Source of the DNA: JBEIVB01 sp040374085
GTDB lineage: Bacteria; Bacteroidota; Bacteroidia; UBA4408
Assembly: GCA_040374085.1 (NCBI GenBank)
Contig: JBEIVB010000009.1
Span: forward strand, 1-46,044
Reading direction: 5' to 3'
DNA: 46,044 bases
Positions 31,341-39,533 of the stretch are shown here, in pieces. Positions within the stretch are counted from its first letter, which is position 1. Each line of letters starts with the position of its first letter. Below the pieces are notes generated by a model. It ran no database searches and was not told the origin of the DNA. It was given only the letters and a program-made list of their open reading frames with translations. A program made the translations under genes and the position numbers.

Positions 31341-33956
31341 TCAAGGTTGGATTACCAGTTTGCTTCGGTAAAGATTCTGATTGCATAAAACAGCCACCTC
31401 ATACAGCCCTGCCGATATTCCATTGAGATCCATTTGCAAGGAGTTGCCGTTCATTTTTGTGCTCCGAATGATTCTTCCTTGTAAGTCGATTAGGGTTACC
31501 TCTCCACCCACCGCCATCTCCGGTATTCGAATTGTAACGGTTTGTGCGGCAGGGTTGGGTGCAAGCCCCAAAGATGAGGCCATACCTGCAGCACGAATGC
31601 CGGTGTTGTTCTGCCATTCAACGGGCATGCGGGTTTGCCAGAGACCCCTCCCATAAGTTCCGGCCCTAAGGGTGTGCGGGGTTTCCAAAAGAGCAAGATC
31701 GTTTACCACCGTATTCGGAAGCCCTTGGGAGAATGGTTTCCAAACGGTCATGGTGCTGTCTGTATAATATACTCCCAAATCTGTTCCGACAAAAACCCTT
31801 TCAGGACTGCCTGGCTGGAGGAGCAGGCAGTTTACGGGAACAGAGGGCAATCCGGTTTTGGAATAATTCTTCCAGGTTACACCGCCATTGCGGGTACGGT
31901 ACACTTTTGCAGTGCTGCTGTAATCGCTCACGCTGATCATGGCACGCATGTCATCGTCTGGGAAAAAAGCAATACGCGAAAAGTTGGTGCTGGCTGGCAA
32001 TCCGGAGGACATTACATTCCAAGTTTGGCCACCATTTAATGTGCGATACGCTTTGCTTCTGAGCACCGCATAAACCCGGTTGGGATCCTGAAATGCTGCC
32101 GCAACATCTACGTAGGTCTGGCCACCGGAAAGTCCGTTGGTAGCAGCAGTCCAGCTTTCTCCACCGTTGCTGCTTTTATATATTTCGGTGTAGCCAGCGT
32201 ACATTATGGAAGATTCGCCGGGCGCAATGCAGAATGGGGTAACCCAAGCGCCATCATTAGCAGGTGCAATGTAATAAAATTGGTTGCCTCCATTTTGCGA
32301 TTTGTAAAGGTCGCCGTAGTACAATTCAGCAAACATAATATTATCGTTGTTTGGATCAACGGCGCAATCCATTCCATCGCCACCCAAACCGCGGTCGAAT
32401 CCATTTGCATTCAACACATTGGTTCCATTGTCCTGGGATCCCATGATGATGGGCGTCTCGTTTTGTGCAGAGGCACTGATGCGGTAAAACTGGGAGATGG
32501 CCAATCCAATGCTTAAATCTGTATAGGTGTTGCCCCCATCGTTGCTTCGAAACACACCTCCGTCTGTACCCAGATATACAACAGATGGGTTTCCGGGTTT
32601 AAATTGAATGTCGTGTATGTCGGCATGAGCATACGGAATTCCATTCGCACCATACCAGTGGCTGGAAATTGAGAAGTTAACCGCTCCATCGCTCGATTTG
32701 TAGACGTTTACTCCACCTGTGAACACCTTTTCGGCATTCGAAGGATCAACCGCCAACGAGAGGGTATAAAAAGCCTGACCACCGCCGTCCATGCCATCCG
32801 CATCCCATCCCAAAAGGTTGGGCGATATTGAGCGTTCCTCCCAAGTTTGCCCGTCGTTGATGCTCGCATACAAACCTCTGAAGCCATTGTCGCTGCTGTT
32901 CGCCACCAAGGCGTAAAGCGTGTTTGGATTGGCAGGACTGATGGCCAACTCTATTCGCCCAACGCCTGTTGTTGGAAGGCCGGAGGTGGAGGGAACCGTG
33001 GTGAAGGTCTGTCCACTATCTGTACTCACTCTAACAGAGGCATTGGTGCTGATGTAAACGGTGCTCGGGGAGCCCGGTTTAAATTCGATGTCTTTGATGT
33101 TACCGCTGGTAACGACGCTCCAGTTTGCAGCAGCGTCGTTGGATCGCATCAGGTTGTTTCCGGTGCAGGCAAACAAGGTTGTGTTGGTACCCGGGAAGAA
33201 CACCAGCCGGTTGATTTCGCGCTTTTGCGTAAACAAAAAAGAAAGCCCACTGGGGTTCCAAGTTTGTCCTCCGTCCGTGGTTTTCAGCACTCCAAGCGAG
33301 TATGTGTCGTTGGCAGGCGCGTCTCCGGTAGCCAGGTACATAACCTGAGGATTGATGGGATCGATTAGAAGATCGGAGCTGCCTATAACCGGAAGGTTAT
33401 CGGTGGTGGTGGGCAGCCAGTTGTCGCCGCCGTTTAGAGAATGCCAAAGTCCACCGGCAGGTGTCCCAATCCAGATGTCGTCAGCATTTTGAGGGTTGAA
33501 GCGAATGAAGTTTACCCTTCCCATACCACCACCGCTGCTGGGGATGGATTGATACGGTCCCATCAGCTCCCAATTTGCGGTCGGATCTGTTGCGGAGCTC
33601 ATCCTGCCCGCGTTTCGATGAGAAAGAAACTCGTTCCACACTTTTTGTGGATCCGGGAAATTGCCGGCACTGTCTACACGAGCCTCCCAGAACCATTCCC
33701 AGCGTTTGAATACCTCAAACCCCGGTAGTTCATGCTCTTCCTCTGAGGCAGTTGCAGGGCTGCCGTTTTTTTCAAGCCGGCCTTCGCGTTTTTCTTTTTC
33801 CAGCTCCTTCAGGTGTTCTTCCTCATATTGACGAAATGCCTTTTGAATGGAGAAAAAATTGGGCGTTGATTGCGGCTCAACATAGCGCATCCAGGGCTGA
33901 GCAAAGGCAAGCGAACCCAAAAGCGTGAAGGAAAGGGTCAGGAGTTTGTTTTTCAT
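31341..33956 (-). CDS. Large secreted BNR/sortilin-like beta-propeller protein with T9SS sorting domain
   Basis: An 871-residue exported protein: signal MKNKLLTLSFTLLGSLAFAQ, a charged N-terminal coiled segment (AFRQYEEEHLKELEKEKREG), then about ten Asp-box/BNR repeats such as NGGDNWLPTTT, DGGQTWNPSG, DSGQTFTTVPS, DGGNTYTDLS, NGGESWTAATN, NGGQTWNVMSS and NGGVTWKNYSK. These build two VPS10-like propellers. The last 80 residues are a T9SS type A domain (GGEVTLIDLQGRIIRSTKMN, then GISAGLYEVAVLC and KLVIQP). Relatives are described as sialidase-like or cellulase-like but the catalytic residues of those enzymes are not evident. It overlaps the thioesterase gene by 4 nt and precedes the HAD gene. 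Confidence 0.87.
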   Translation of the reverse strand: MKNKLLTLSFTLLGSLAFAQPWMRYVEPQSTPNFFSIQKAFRQYEEEHLKELEKEKREGRLEKNGSPATASEEEHELPGFEVFKRWEWFWEARVDSAGNFPDPQKVWNEFLSHRNAGRMSSATDPTANWELMGPYQSIPSSGGGMGRVNFIRFNPQNADDIWIGTPAGGLWHSLNGGDNWLPTTTDNLPVIGSSDLLIDPINPQVMYLATGDAPANDTYSLGVLKTTDGGQTWNPSGLSFLFTQKREINRLVFFPGTNTTLFACTGNNLMRSNDAAANWSVVTSGNIKDIEFKPGSPSTVYISTNASVRVSTDSGQTFTTVPSTSGLPTTGVGRIELAISPANPNTLYALVANSSDNGFRGLYASINDGQTWEERSISPNLLGWDADGMDGGGQAFYTLSLAVDPSNAEKVFTGGVNVYKSSDGAVNFSISSHWYGANGIPYAHADIHDIQFKPGNPSVVYLGTDGGVFRSNDGGNTYTDLSIGLAISQFYRISASAQNETPIIMGSQDNGTNVLNANGFDRGLGGDGMDCAVDPNNDNIMFAELYYGDLYKSQNGGNQFYYIAPANDGAWVTPFCIAPGESSIMYAGYTEIYKSSNGGESWTAATNGLSGGQTYVDVAAAFQDPNRVYAVLRSKAYRTLNGGQTWNVMSSGLPASTNFSRIAFFPDDDMRAMISVSDYSSTAKVYRTRNGGVTWKNYSKTGLPSVPVNCLLLQPGSPERVFVGTDLGVYYTDSTMTVWKPFSQGLPNTVVNDLALLETPHTLRAGTYGRGLWQTRMPVEWQNNTGIRAAGMASSLGLAPNPAAQTVTIRIPEMAVGGEVTLIDLQGRIIRSTKMNGNSLQMDLNGISAGLYEVAVLCNQNLYRSKLVIQP

Positions 33957-34369
33957 GCTGAGAAGTAAGGCTTAAGCGTATCGAGAAAGGATTCGGGTGG
34001 TTTGGTGGGTCTGCCGTTTGACGCCGTTACAAAAACCAAGATGGTACTCCCTTGGTTCAGCAGATCTCCGGATTCGTTGAACATTTCGTATTCAAATCGA
34101 ATTCGGTTGCTTGGCATTTCGGGAATACGTGTGATTACGCTGAGAAGTTCATCGTAGAAGGCGGGTTTTTTGTAGTGGATGGAAAAATCCCGAACGGGAA
34201 GCATAATCCCACTATCTTCAAGAGAGCGGTAGGTGCAGCCCAGAGCGCGCAACGCCTCAACTCTTCCTACTTCATAGTAGGCCGCATAATTTCCATAATA
34301 AACATATCCCATTCGGTCTGTTTCCGCGTACCGAACGCGTACCTGGGTAGTGTGTTCAAAGCCGTTCAT
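33953..34369 (-). CDS. Acyl-CoA thioesterase, hot-dog fold (YbgC/4HBT-like)
   Basis: A 138-residue thioesterase of the 4-hydroxybenzoyl-CoA thioesterase family. The signature VRVRYAETDRMGYVYYGNYA holds the catalytic Asp (ETDRMG), followed by AYYEVGRVEALRALG, the long hot-dog helix. I use the ATG giving MNGFEHTTQVRVRY because homologues start close to the strand VRVRYAETD; an ATG 36 nt upstream would add 12 residues. Its acyl substrate is unknown. Its stop overlaps the start of the BNR-repeat gene. No -7 consensus was found in front of it. Confidence 0.87.
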   Translation of the reverse strand: MNGFEHTTQVRVRYAETDRMGYVYYGNYAAYYEVGRVEALRALGCTYRSLEDSGIMLPVRDFSIHYKKPAFYDELLSVITRIPEMPSNRIRFEYEMFNESGDLLNQGSTILVFVTASNGRPTKPPESFLDTLKPYFSA

Positions 34370-34571
34370 GACGGCGCGAAAGGTAAGGTTTTGTATGGCC
34401 TGCATTTTTTGTTCCGACCAATCGGTATTAAATGAAGAGGAATTGGCTTGGGTCGTCTATATATGCGGCACCCTACCGTGGGTTAAGGCCCAAGGTAAAA
34501 CGGGTGCGCGAGTTTTCTTCGCCGCTTTACCCAAAGGTTTGCGTCGTATTCGTTTCCCAACCATTATTGGT

Positions 34572-34579
34572 TAAGTTTG
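34572..34579 (+). promoter_or_regulatory. -7 box TAAGTTTG for the 5'-nucleotidase pair
   Basis: Perfect TAnnTTTG, 18 nt before the ATG of the lipoprotein half of the nucleotidase. The roughly 200 bases between the divergent thioesterase and this gene hold no convincing small gene. Confidence 0.52.
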
Positions 34580-34597
34580 CACATAGATTTTTGCGGC

Positions 34598-35371
34598 ATG
34601 TTTTTGTTTTTTCGGCATCGATATTTTCTCGGTTTTCTTGTCTTGATTATTGGCTTACCTGCCTGCCGCACAAGGTCCTTTGTGCGGGTTCAGGAGGTAA
34701 AGCAATCCAGCGTTCCACTCGGCAAAGGTGCTCCGGAAGATTCCGTTGCCATTCGACTCATCAGGCCTTATAAGGTACAAATCGATAGGGAGATGAATGC
34801 CGTATTGATTCAGTCGGATGCCGAAGCTGTGAAAGGAATGCCTGAGGGGCCACTTGGAAATTTGGTGTGCGATTTGGTTTTGAGCCGCGTAGGAGAGTAT
34901 GCTTCGGCAAAAGGGCTCAAGCCCGATTTTGTTTTGTTGAACAACGGGGGCTTGCGCACCAGTTTGCCTTCCGGTCCCATTAGCTTAGGGAAGGTTTTTG
35001 AGTTGATGCCGTTTGAGAATGAGGTGGTTGCGGTTACATTATCCGGAGCTAAAACGATGGAATGCCTCAACTATATTGCCCGCAGCAAAGGCATGCCGGT
35101 TGCCGGACTAAAAGCGGTTTTAACCGACAGCACCTGTACCCAAATCGAAATTCAGGGAAAGGCTTTTGATCCAAACCGCTCTTACGTGGTCATCACCAGC
35201 GACTACTTGGCGTATGGTGGCGACAAAATGCGCTTTTTCGCAAATCCAGAAAATTATCAGCTATTGGGTGTAAAACTTCGTGATTTGTTGGTGGAGGGTA
35301 TGACCTCTCTCCAACGCGAAGGCAAGATGCTTCAACCCAAAAAAGATCGCCGTCTCTCCTATGCCCGTTAA
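34598..35371 (+). CDS. 5'-nucleotidase C-terminal domain lipoprotein
   Basis: A 257-residue protein matching only the substrate-binding C-terminal domain of UshA-like 5'-nucleotidases. It begins with a lipoprotein signal (MFLFFRHRYFLGFLVLIIGL, lipobox GLPAC, Cys23). The domain shows PEGPLGNLVCDLVLSRVGEY, the nucleotide-binding loop LNNGGLRTSLPSGPISLG and VFELMPFENEVVAVTLSGA, then FDPNRSYVVITSDYLAYGG. The catalytic metal domain is missing here and encoded by the next gene, which overlaps by 11 nt. The ATG after the -7 box is used instead of a TTG inside it. Likely anchored in the membrane facing the periplasm. Confidence 0.87.
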   Translation: MFLFFRHRYFLGFLVLIIGLPACRTRSFVRVQEVKQSSVPLGKGAPEDSVAIRLIRPYKVQIDREMNAVLIQSDAEAVKGMPEGPLGNLVCDLVLSRVGEYASAKGLKPDFVLLNNGGLRTSLPSGPISLGKVFELMPFENEVVAVTLSGAKTMECLNYIARSKGMPVAGLKAVLTDSTCTQIEIQGKAFDPNRSYVVITSDYLAYGGDKMRFFANPENYQLLGVKLRDLLVEGMTSLQREGKMLQPKKDRRLSYAR

Positions 35372-36302
35372 CAGAAGAACCTTTTTGAGGCAAACTGCGG
35401 CCGGTTCGGCCGGCTTGGTTGGCCTCAGCGCATTTCCCTTGAGCGCCTTGGCTGCCGATGAGGTGGTAAGGCTCACCATCCTGCACACCAACGACGTGCA
35501 CAGCCACATCGAACCTTTTCCCGACAACGATCCCAAATATCCGGGCTTGGGCGGAGTGGCGCGAAGGGCCTCGCTCATTCAATCCATACGTCAAGCCGAG
35601 TCCAATGTGTTGTTGTTGGATGCAGGAGATATTTACCAGGGTACACCTTACTTCAATCGATTCGGTGGAGAATTGGAATTGAAGCTCATGACGGCAATGG
35701 GATACGATGCCGCTGCCATTGGCAACCACGACTTCGACAACGGTTTGCAGGGCATCACCAAGCAGATGGCGCACATGGGATTTCCTTTGCTCTGCGCCAA
35801 CTACGATTTCTCAGAAACAGAAATGGCGGGCAAAACCTTTGAGTACAAAATCTTCGAGCGCTCAGGCATCAAGATTGGGGTTTTCGGTTTGGGCATCGAG
35901 TTGGAGGGGCTGGTAGATCGTAGGCTGTACGGCAAAACACGGTATCTTGATCCAATGGAACAAGCGGCTCGCATGGCGTTGCTGCTGAAAAAAGAAAAGG
36001 GATGCCAACTGGTGGTTTGCCTATCTCATTTAGGCTACAAATATGAAGACCGGAAAGTGAGCGATGTATCGCTGGCAAAACAAAGCAGAGAAATAGACAT
36101 CATCATCGGTGGCCACACCCATACGTTTCTGGATAAGCCTGTAGTGTATCAGAATCGGGATGGAAAAGATGTGCACGTATGCCAGGTTGGATGGGCCGGT
36201 ATCAAGTTGGGACGGCTCGATGTGGTGTTTGAAAAAGGCGGCAAGCGTAAAGAGATTAAAGGATCTGCACTTTTCTTGCAGGAGATGCCTCCCCGGGGAT
36301 AA
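35361..36302 (+). CDS. Metallophosphoesterase (5'-nucleotidase N-terminal domain) with Tat signal
   Basis: A 313-residue dimetal phosphatase domain. The N-terminus MPVNRRTFLRQTAAGSAGLV followed by a hydrophobic run and ALAAD is a twin-arginine signal (NRRTFLR). Metal motifs are in order: LHTNDVHSHIEP (Asp45, His47), LLDAGDIYQG, AIGNHDFDNG (121-128) and IIIGGHTHTFLD. The C-terminal nucleotide-binding domain is absent because the previous gene supplies it. The two therefore seem to form a split UshA-like enzyme, made by overlapping genes in the order C-terminal then N-terminal domain. Confidence 0.88.
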   Translation: MPVNRRTFLRQTAAGSAGLVGLSAFPLSALAADEVVRLTILHTNDVHSHIEPFPDNDPKYPGLGGVARRASLIQSIRQAESNVLLLDAGDIYQGTPYFNRFGGELELKLMTAMGYDAAAIGNHDFDNGLQGITKQMAHMGFPLLCANYDFSETEMAGKTFEYKIFERSGIKIGVFGLGIELEGLVDRRLYGKTRYLDPMEQAARMALLLKKEKGCQLVVCLSHLGYKYEDRKVSDVSLAKQSREIDIIIGGHTHTFLDKPVVYQNRDGKDVHVCQVGWAGIKLGRLDVVFEKGGKRKEIKGSALFLQEMPPRG

Positions 36303-36570
36303 TCCTATTCCATTCTTGTGCAAGAAAAAAGATGAATCGGCGAAAAAAAAATTGAGTAAGAATTTTGTTTTTGTAGCGCAGAAAAACACTCCCTAAAAAA
36401 CAGAATCTCCTGAAAAAAAGGACGTTACGGAAGATCTAAAAAAATCAATACTACAAAAATTTTTTTCTTCACTTTTTTGTAAACATTTTTGGGCAAGCGA
36501 TTGAACCCAGTCGCTTTTTTTGTCGACCTTTAGACCATACCACACATAACCCCGCATACCATTTACCTAG
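36303..36570. other. A/T-rich non-coding region upstream of dnaA
   Basis: These 268 bases hold many A and T homopolymer runs (for example around 36340-36370 and 36440-36490) and no gene. I looked for an origin: no TTATCCACA-type DnaA boxes are visible in either direction, so I cannot call oriC here. No perfect TAnnTTTG box was seen close to the dnaA ATG. TTCTTG and CAAGAA form a short inverted repeat after the nucleotidase stop but lack a T tract. Confidence 0.5.
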
Positions 36571-38001
36571 ATGGAAAAAACCTGTGAACTTATTTGGGAG
36601 AACTGCCTTGGCATCATCAAGGACAACGTAAGCGCCCAAAGTTTCCGAACCTGGTTCGAGCCAATAAAGCCGGTTAAGTTCGCTGATAACGTGCTAACCA
36701 TTCAAGTGCCCAGTCAATTCTTTTACGAGTGGCTGGAAGAACACTACATCGACCTATTGAAGAAGAGCATCCGCAAAGAATTGGGAGCCTCCGGTCGTTT
36801 GGAGTACAGCATTGTAATGGAGAACAACTACAACAGCAGCAAGCCGTATACGATTAGCATCCCAACCACCAGTAAAAAGGCATTGACCAACCCTTCGGTT
36901 ACCATGCCGATTGACATCAGCACAAACGGAATACGGAATCCCTTCATCATTCCGGGGCTGAAGAAAATAAACGTTGAGTCCCAGCTCAATCCCATCTTCT
37001 CTTTCGACAACTTCATTGAAGGAGAGGGCAATCGTCTCGCTCGGTCGGCCGGTTTTGCTGTTGCCAACAAACCCGGAGGTACATCTTTTAATCCTCTTTT
37101 GATTTACGGAGGAGTGGGATACGGAAAAACTCACCTTGCTCAAGCCATTGGCATTCAAATCAAGAATCAGTTTCCAAACAAAACAGTCCTCTACGTTTCT
37201 GCTGAAAAGTTCATGCACCAATACGTAGACTCCGTTCGAAACAACGACCAGAACGATTTCATCCATTTTTACCAGATGATTGATGTTTTGTTGATGGACG
37301 ACGTTCAGTTTTTTGCCGGGAAAGAGCGTACCCAAGATGTTTTCTTTCACATCTTCAATCACCTTCATCAGGCGGGTAAGCAAATTGTGCTTACTGCAGA
37401 CAAGCCTCCGGTTGAGATGCAAGGAATGGAGCAGCGTCTTCTCTCTCGATTTAAGTGGGGACTTAGTGCCGATCTTCAGGCTCCTGATTTAGAAACACGC
37501 ATTGCCATTTTGCAAAAGCGCGTGAGCAACGATGGTTTGGAATTGCCAAAAGAGGTAATAGAATATCTTGCTTACAGCATCACCACCAATGCCCGCGAAT
37601 TGGTTGGAGCGCTCATCAGCCTGCTGGCGCAATCTTCGCTCAACAAAAAGGCCATTACCTTGGATTTGGCTAAGTCGATGATCGACAAGTTTGTGAAGAA
37701 CACGGCCCGCGAAGTTTCCATAGACTTCATCCAAAAAGTGGTGAGCGATTATTTCGACCTTGCGGTTGACACCCTCAAGTCCAAAACCCGCAAGCGAGAG
37801 GTGGTTCAGGCGCGACAAATCGCCATGTATTTTTCGAAAAACCTCACCAAATCCAGTCTTGCCAGCATAGGCATGCATTGCGGAGGCAAAGACCATGCAA
37901 CCGTGCTCCACGCATGCCGCACCGTCAACAACCTCATGGATACCGACAAGCGGTTCAAAGGCTACATTGAAGACCTTGAAAAACGCATCAACGTTATGTA
38001 A
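36571..38001 (+). CDS. dnaA: Chromosomal replication initiator protein DnaA
   Basis: AAA+ initiator of chromosome replication, 476 residues. Domain I is MEKTCELIWENCLGIIKDNV with FRTWFEPIKPVKF; domain II is short (about 85-140). Domain III has FDNFIEGEGNRLARSAGFAV, Walker A YGGVGYGKTHLAQAIG (about 179-194), Walker B VLLMDDVQFFAGK, and sensor QRLLSRFKWGL. Domain IV has the DNA-binding helices and the family signature CGGKDHATVLHACRTVNNLM. All are intact. In Bacteroidota dnaA is often far from dnaN; no dnaN, gyrB or recF is seen here. A terminator follows the stop after 4 nt. Confidence 0.97.
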   Translation: MEKTCELIWENCLGIIKDNVSAQSFRTWFEPIKPVKFADNVLTIQVPSQFFYEWLEEHYIDLLKKSIRKELGASGRLEYSIVMENNYNSSKPYTISIPTTSKKALTNPSVTMPIDISTNGIRNPFIIPGLKKINVESQLNPIFSFDNFIEGEGNRLARSAGFAVANKPGGTSFNPLLIYGGVGYGKTHLAQAIGIQIKNQFPNKTVLYVSAEKFMHQYVDSVRNNDQNDFIHFYQMIDVLLMDDVQFFAGKERTQDVFFHIFNHLHQAGKQIVLTADKPPVEMQGMEQRLLSRFKWGLSADLQAPDLETRIAILQKRVSNDGLELPKEVIEYLAYSITTNARELVGALISLLAQSSLNKKAITLDLAKSMIDKFVKNTAREVSIDFIQKVVSDYFDLAVDTLKSKTRKREVVQARQIAMYFSKNLTKSSLASIGMHCGGKDHATVLHACRTVNNLMDTDKRFKGYIEDLEKRINVM

Positions 38002-38002
38002 T

Positions 38003-39298
38003 ATTAAAAAGCCATCACATGATGGCTTTTTTTGCCTGCTGGTGTTCATCCTTTTTTTTGGCGGGTTCGCATGCAAAAAGGATGAAGCTGAAAAGCCGGA
38101 GCTTACGCTTTCCGCACCCGTCAGCGGACAGCAGTTTAAAGTGCTGGATACCCTATTGGTAAAAGGAGTTGCACGCGATGCGGTAGGCATCACATCCATT
38201 GAAATTCAACTGGTGGATATCGATGGGAACCCTTGCTCATCTCGTGTTCAAGAGCAGGCCTCTGATAAGGCAGTCCCGTTTAGCATCCGTTTACCCTTGG
38301 ACAAAACCTGGTTGCCAAGCGGAAATTATCAAATAGAAGTAGTTGCCAGAAATGCGGCCGGATTTACTCGAAAATGGATCGGCATTTCGGTTCAGGAGAT
38401 TCCGCGAGCCCTTGATGCAGCATGGGTTGTTACGGGTACTGCGCAAGCGTTTCAAGTCCAGCGCTTTACAAATCAAGGTCTTGCTTCTCCGGTGTTTTCA
38501 GGGTCGGGAAAATGGCTTTCCGCTCGCTATTACCCCAAAGAGGGTGTTTGGATGCAGGCCTCCAACAGCACACTTGGACAGGGCTTGGTAGAGGCATTCG
38601 AGATGAAGCCACAGTGGCGAAGGCTATGGAGCAGATCGTTTCCACAGTCCATTCGCTCTGCACGGAATACCGATAGCCTTCTCTTGTTGGGATTTGATAA
38701 TGCAACGGTTGTAGGCTTAAGGCCCGATGGAGTTACGGGTGTTTCCACCTCATCTCTATTAGACGGATACCAAACTCAAGCCCTGATTTCTGCACCCTTT
38801 GGCGGGGTCGCAGCCTTGGCTCAGGCTGCTCCTCCATACACGATTACCGGTTTTCGCATTCCGTCGGGGCAGAGATTAGCCAGCACTACTGTTGCTCAAC
38901 TTCCAAGGTACTGGATAAACCAGTCTGCAAACAAAGCCTATTGGATTTCCGGCGACGGAAACATCGAAACCCTCTCTTTGTTCGACTGCAACACCCTTCT
39001 CTTGCAGCCCATTGTGGAGCTGCCCGGCATCAGCAAATCCGCTGCAGCCACCAACCAAGGCGACTTGGCAGTTGCGTTTTCTGATGCCATATGGGTTTAC
39101 CGAACCAACAACCAGGTTTTGGCTCCATTTGCTGCACTGTCGGCGGCCACATTGGTGCGACACGAAGTTCTGCTCGGACAATTTTGGGTGGCAAGTCCCG
39201 CAGGAATTCACCAGGTATCTTTTCCACAGGGCGCCATCATCGGTCCTTTTGCGGCCGGTGCCAATGTCCTCGATTTTGTGTTTCAATACAACAAATAG
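38003..39298 (+). CDS. Lipoprotein with Ig-like and propeller-like regions; start unclear (possible frameshift)
   Basis: Body of about 410 residues after a lipoprotein signal: FCLLVFILFFGGFACKKDEA with lipobox Cys and a Lys-Lys-Asp-Glu run that resembles the surface-export signal of Bacteroidota lipoproteins. Next comes an Ig-like module (LTLSAPVSGQQFKVLDTLLV to YQIEVVARNAAGF) and a repeat-like beta region (about 130-430). The reading frame has no ATG near the signal. Candidates are ATT at 38003 (MKKPSHDGFF), GTG at 38042, an ATG at 37895 inside dnaA, or ATG-ATG at 38019 in another frame if the T7 tract had one more T. I give the ATT position only as a boundary. Function unknown. Confidence 0.62.
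   Translation: MKKPSHDGFFCLLVFILFFGGFACKKDEAEKPELTLSAPVSGQQFKVLDTLLVKGVARDAVGITSIEIQLVDIDGNPCSSRVQEQASDKAVPFSIRLPLDKTWLPSGNYQIEVVARNAAGFTRKWIGISVQEIPRALDAAWVVTGTAQAFQVQRFTNQGLASPVFSGSGKWLSARYYPKEGVWMQASNSTLGQGLVEAFEMKPQWRRLWSRSFPQSIRSARNTDSLLLLGFDNATVVGLRPDGVTGVSTSSLLDGYQTQALISAPFGGVAALAQAAPPYTITGFRIPSGQRLASTTVAQLPRYWINQSANKAYWISGDGNIETLSLFDCNTLLLQPIVELPGISKSAAATNQGDLAVAFSDAIWVYRTNNQVLAPFAALSAATLVRHEVLLGQFWVASPAGIHQVSFPQGAIIGPFAAGANVLDFVFQYNK
38006..38033 (+). terminator. Rho-independent terminator of dnaA
   Basis: AAAAAGCCATC pairs with GATGGCTTTTTTT around the loop ACAT. It lies 4 nt after the dnaA stop. The two ATGs of the apparent lipoprotein start lie inside the loop and 3' stem, so this hairpin also covers that gene's beginning. 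Confidence 0.8.
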
Positions 39299-39311
39299 CC
39301 TTGGGATTTGG

Positions 39312-39319
39312 TAAGTTTG
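39312..39319 (+). promoter_or_regulatory. -7 box TAAGTTTG before the small conserved gene
   Basis: Perfect TAnnTTTG ending 7 nt before the ATG of the 68-residue protein. It would give a leader of only a few bases for the small gene and the ftsE-like gene behind it. Confidence 0.52.
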
Positions 39320-39326
39320 CAGCAAT

Positions 39327-39533
39327 ATGTACATCCTGAAAATAAAAGGCAAAGCCAAAATCCCGGACTATATTCAGATACGGGACGATAATTTTACCCT
39401 GAGGGCTTATTTTAGGGTGGATCGTCCTGAGAAATCCTTGTTGAAATTCGGCTTCAGCGACGAGCAACTTACGAATCTGATGACGCTCATTCAGGAAATG
39501 CCGTTTGGTGTAGTTCAAAAACTCGAAATCTGA
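39327..39533 (+). CDS. Small conserved protein of 68 residues before ftsE
   Basis: A cytosolic protein opening MYILKIKGKAKIPDYIQIRD and continuing DNFTLRAYFRVDRPEKSLLK. No signal peptide, membrane segment or known catalytic motif. I remember a similar small protein in front of the ftsE-like ATPase in Flavobacteriia, sometimes labelled 'fructose-6-phosphate aldolase', a label its size and sequence do not support. The stop overlaps the ATPase start by one base (TGATG), so both are probably coupled and share the near-leaderless promoter. Function unknown; a regulator or partner of the ATPase is possible. Confidence 0.75.
   Translation: MYILKIKGKAKIPDYIQIRDDNFTLRAYFRVDRPEKSLLKFGFSDEQLTNLMTLIQEMPFGVVQKLEI

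Noticed and set aside
36313..36327. TTCTTG/CAAGAA inverted repeat after the phosphatase gene
   Set aside because: The loop of 2 nt is too small and it is followed by A, not T, on the plus strand.
36303..36570. Possible oriC in front of dnaA
   Set aside because: The stretch is A/T rich, but I found no cluster of TTATCCACA-like boxes on either strand, so calling an origin would rest on position alone.
39220..39228. TTTTCCACA resembling a DnaA box
   Set aside because: A single near match inside a coding region with no companions; expected by chance.
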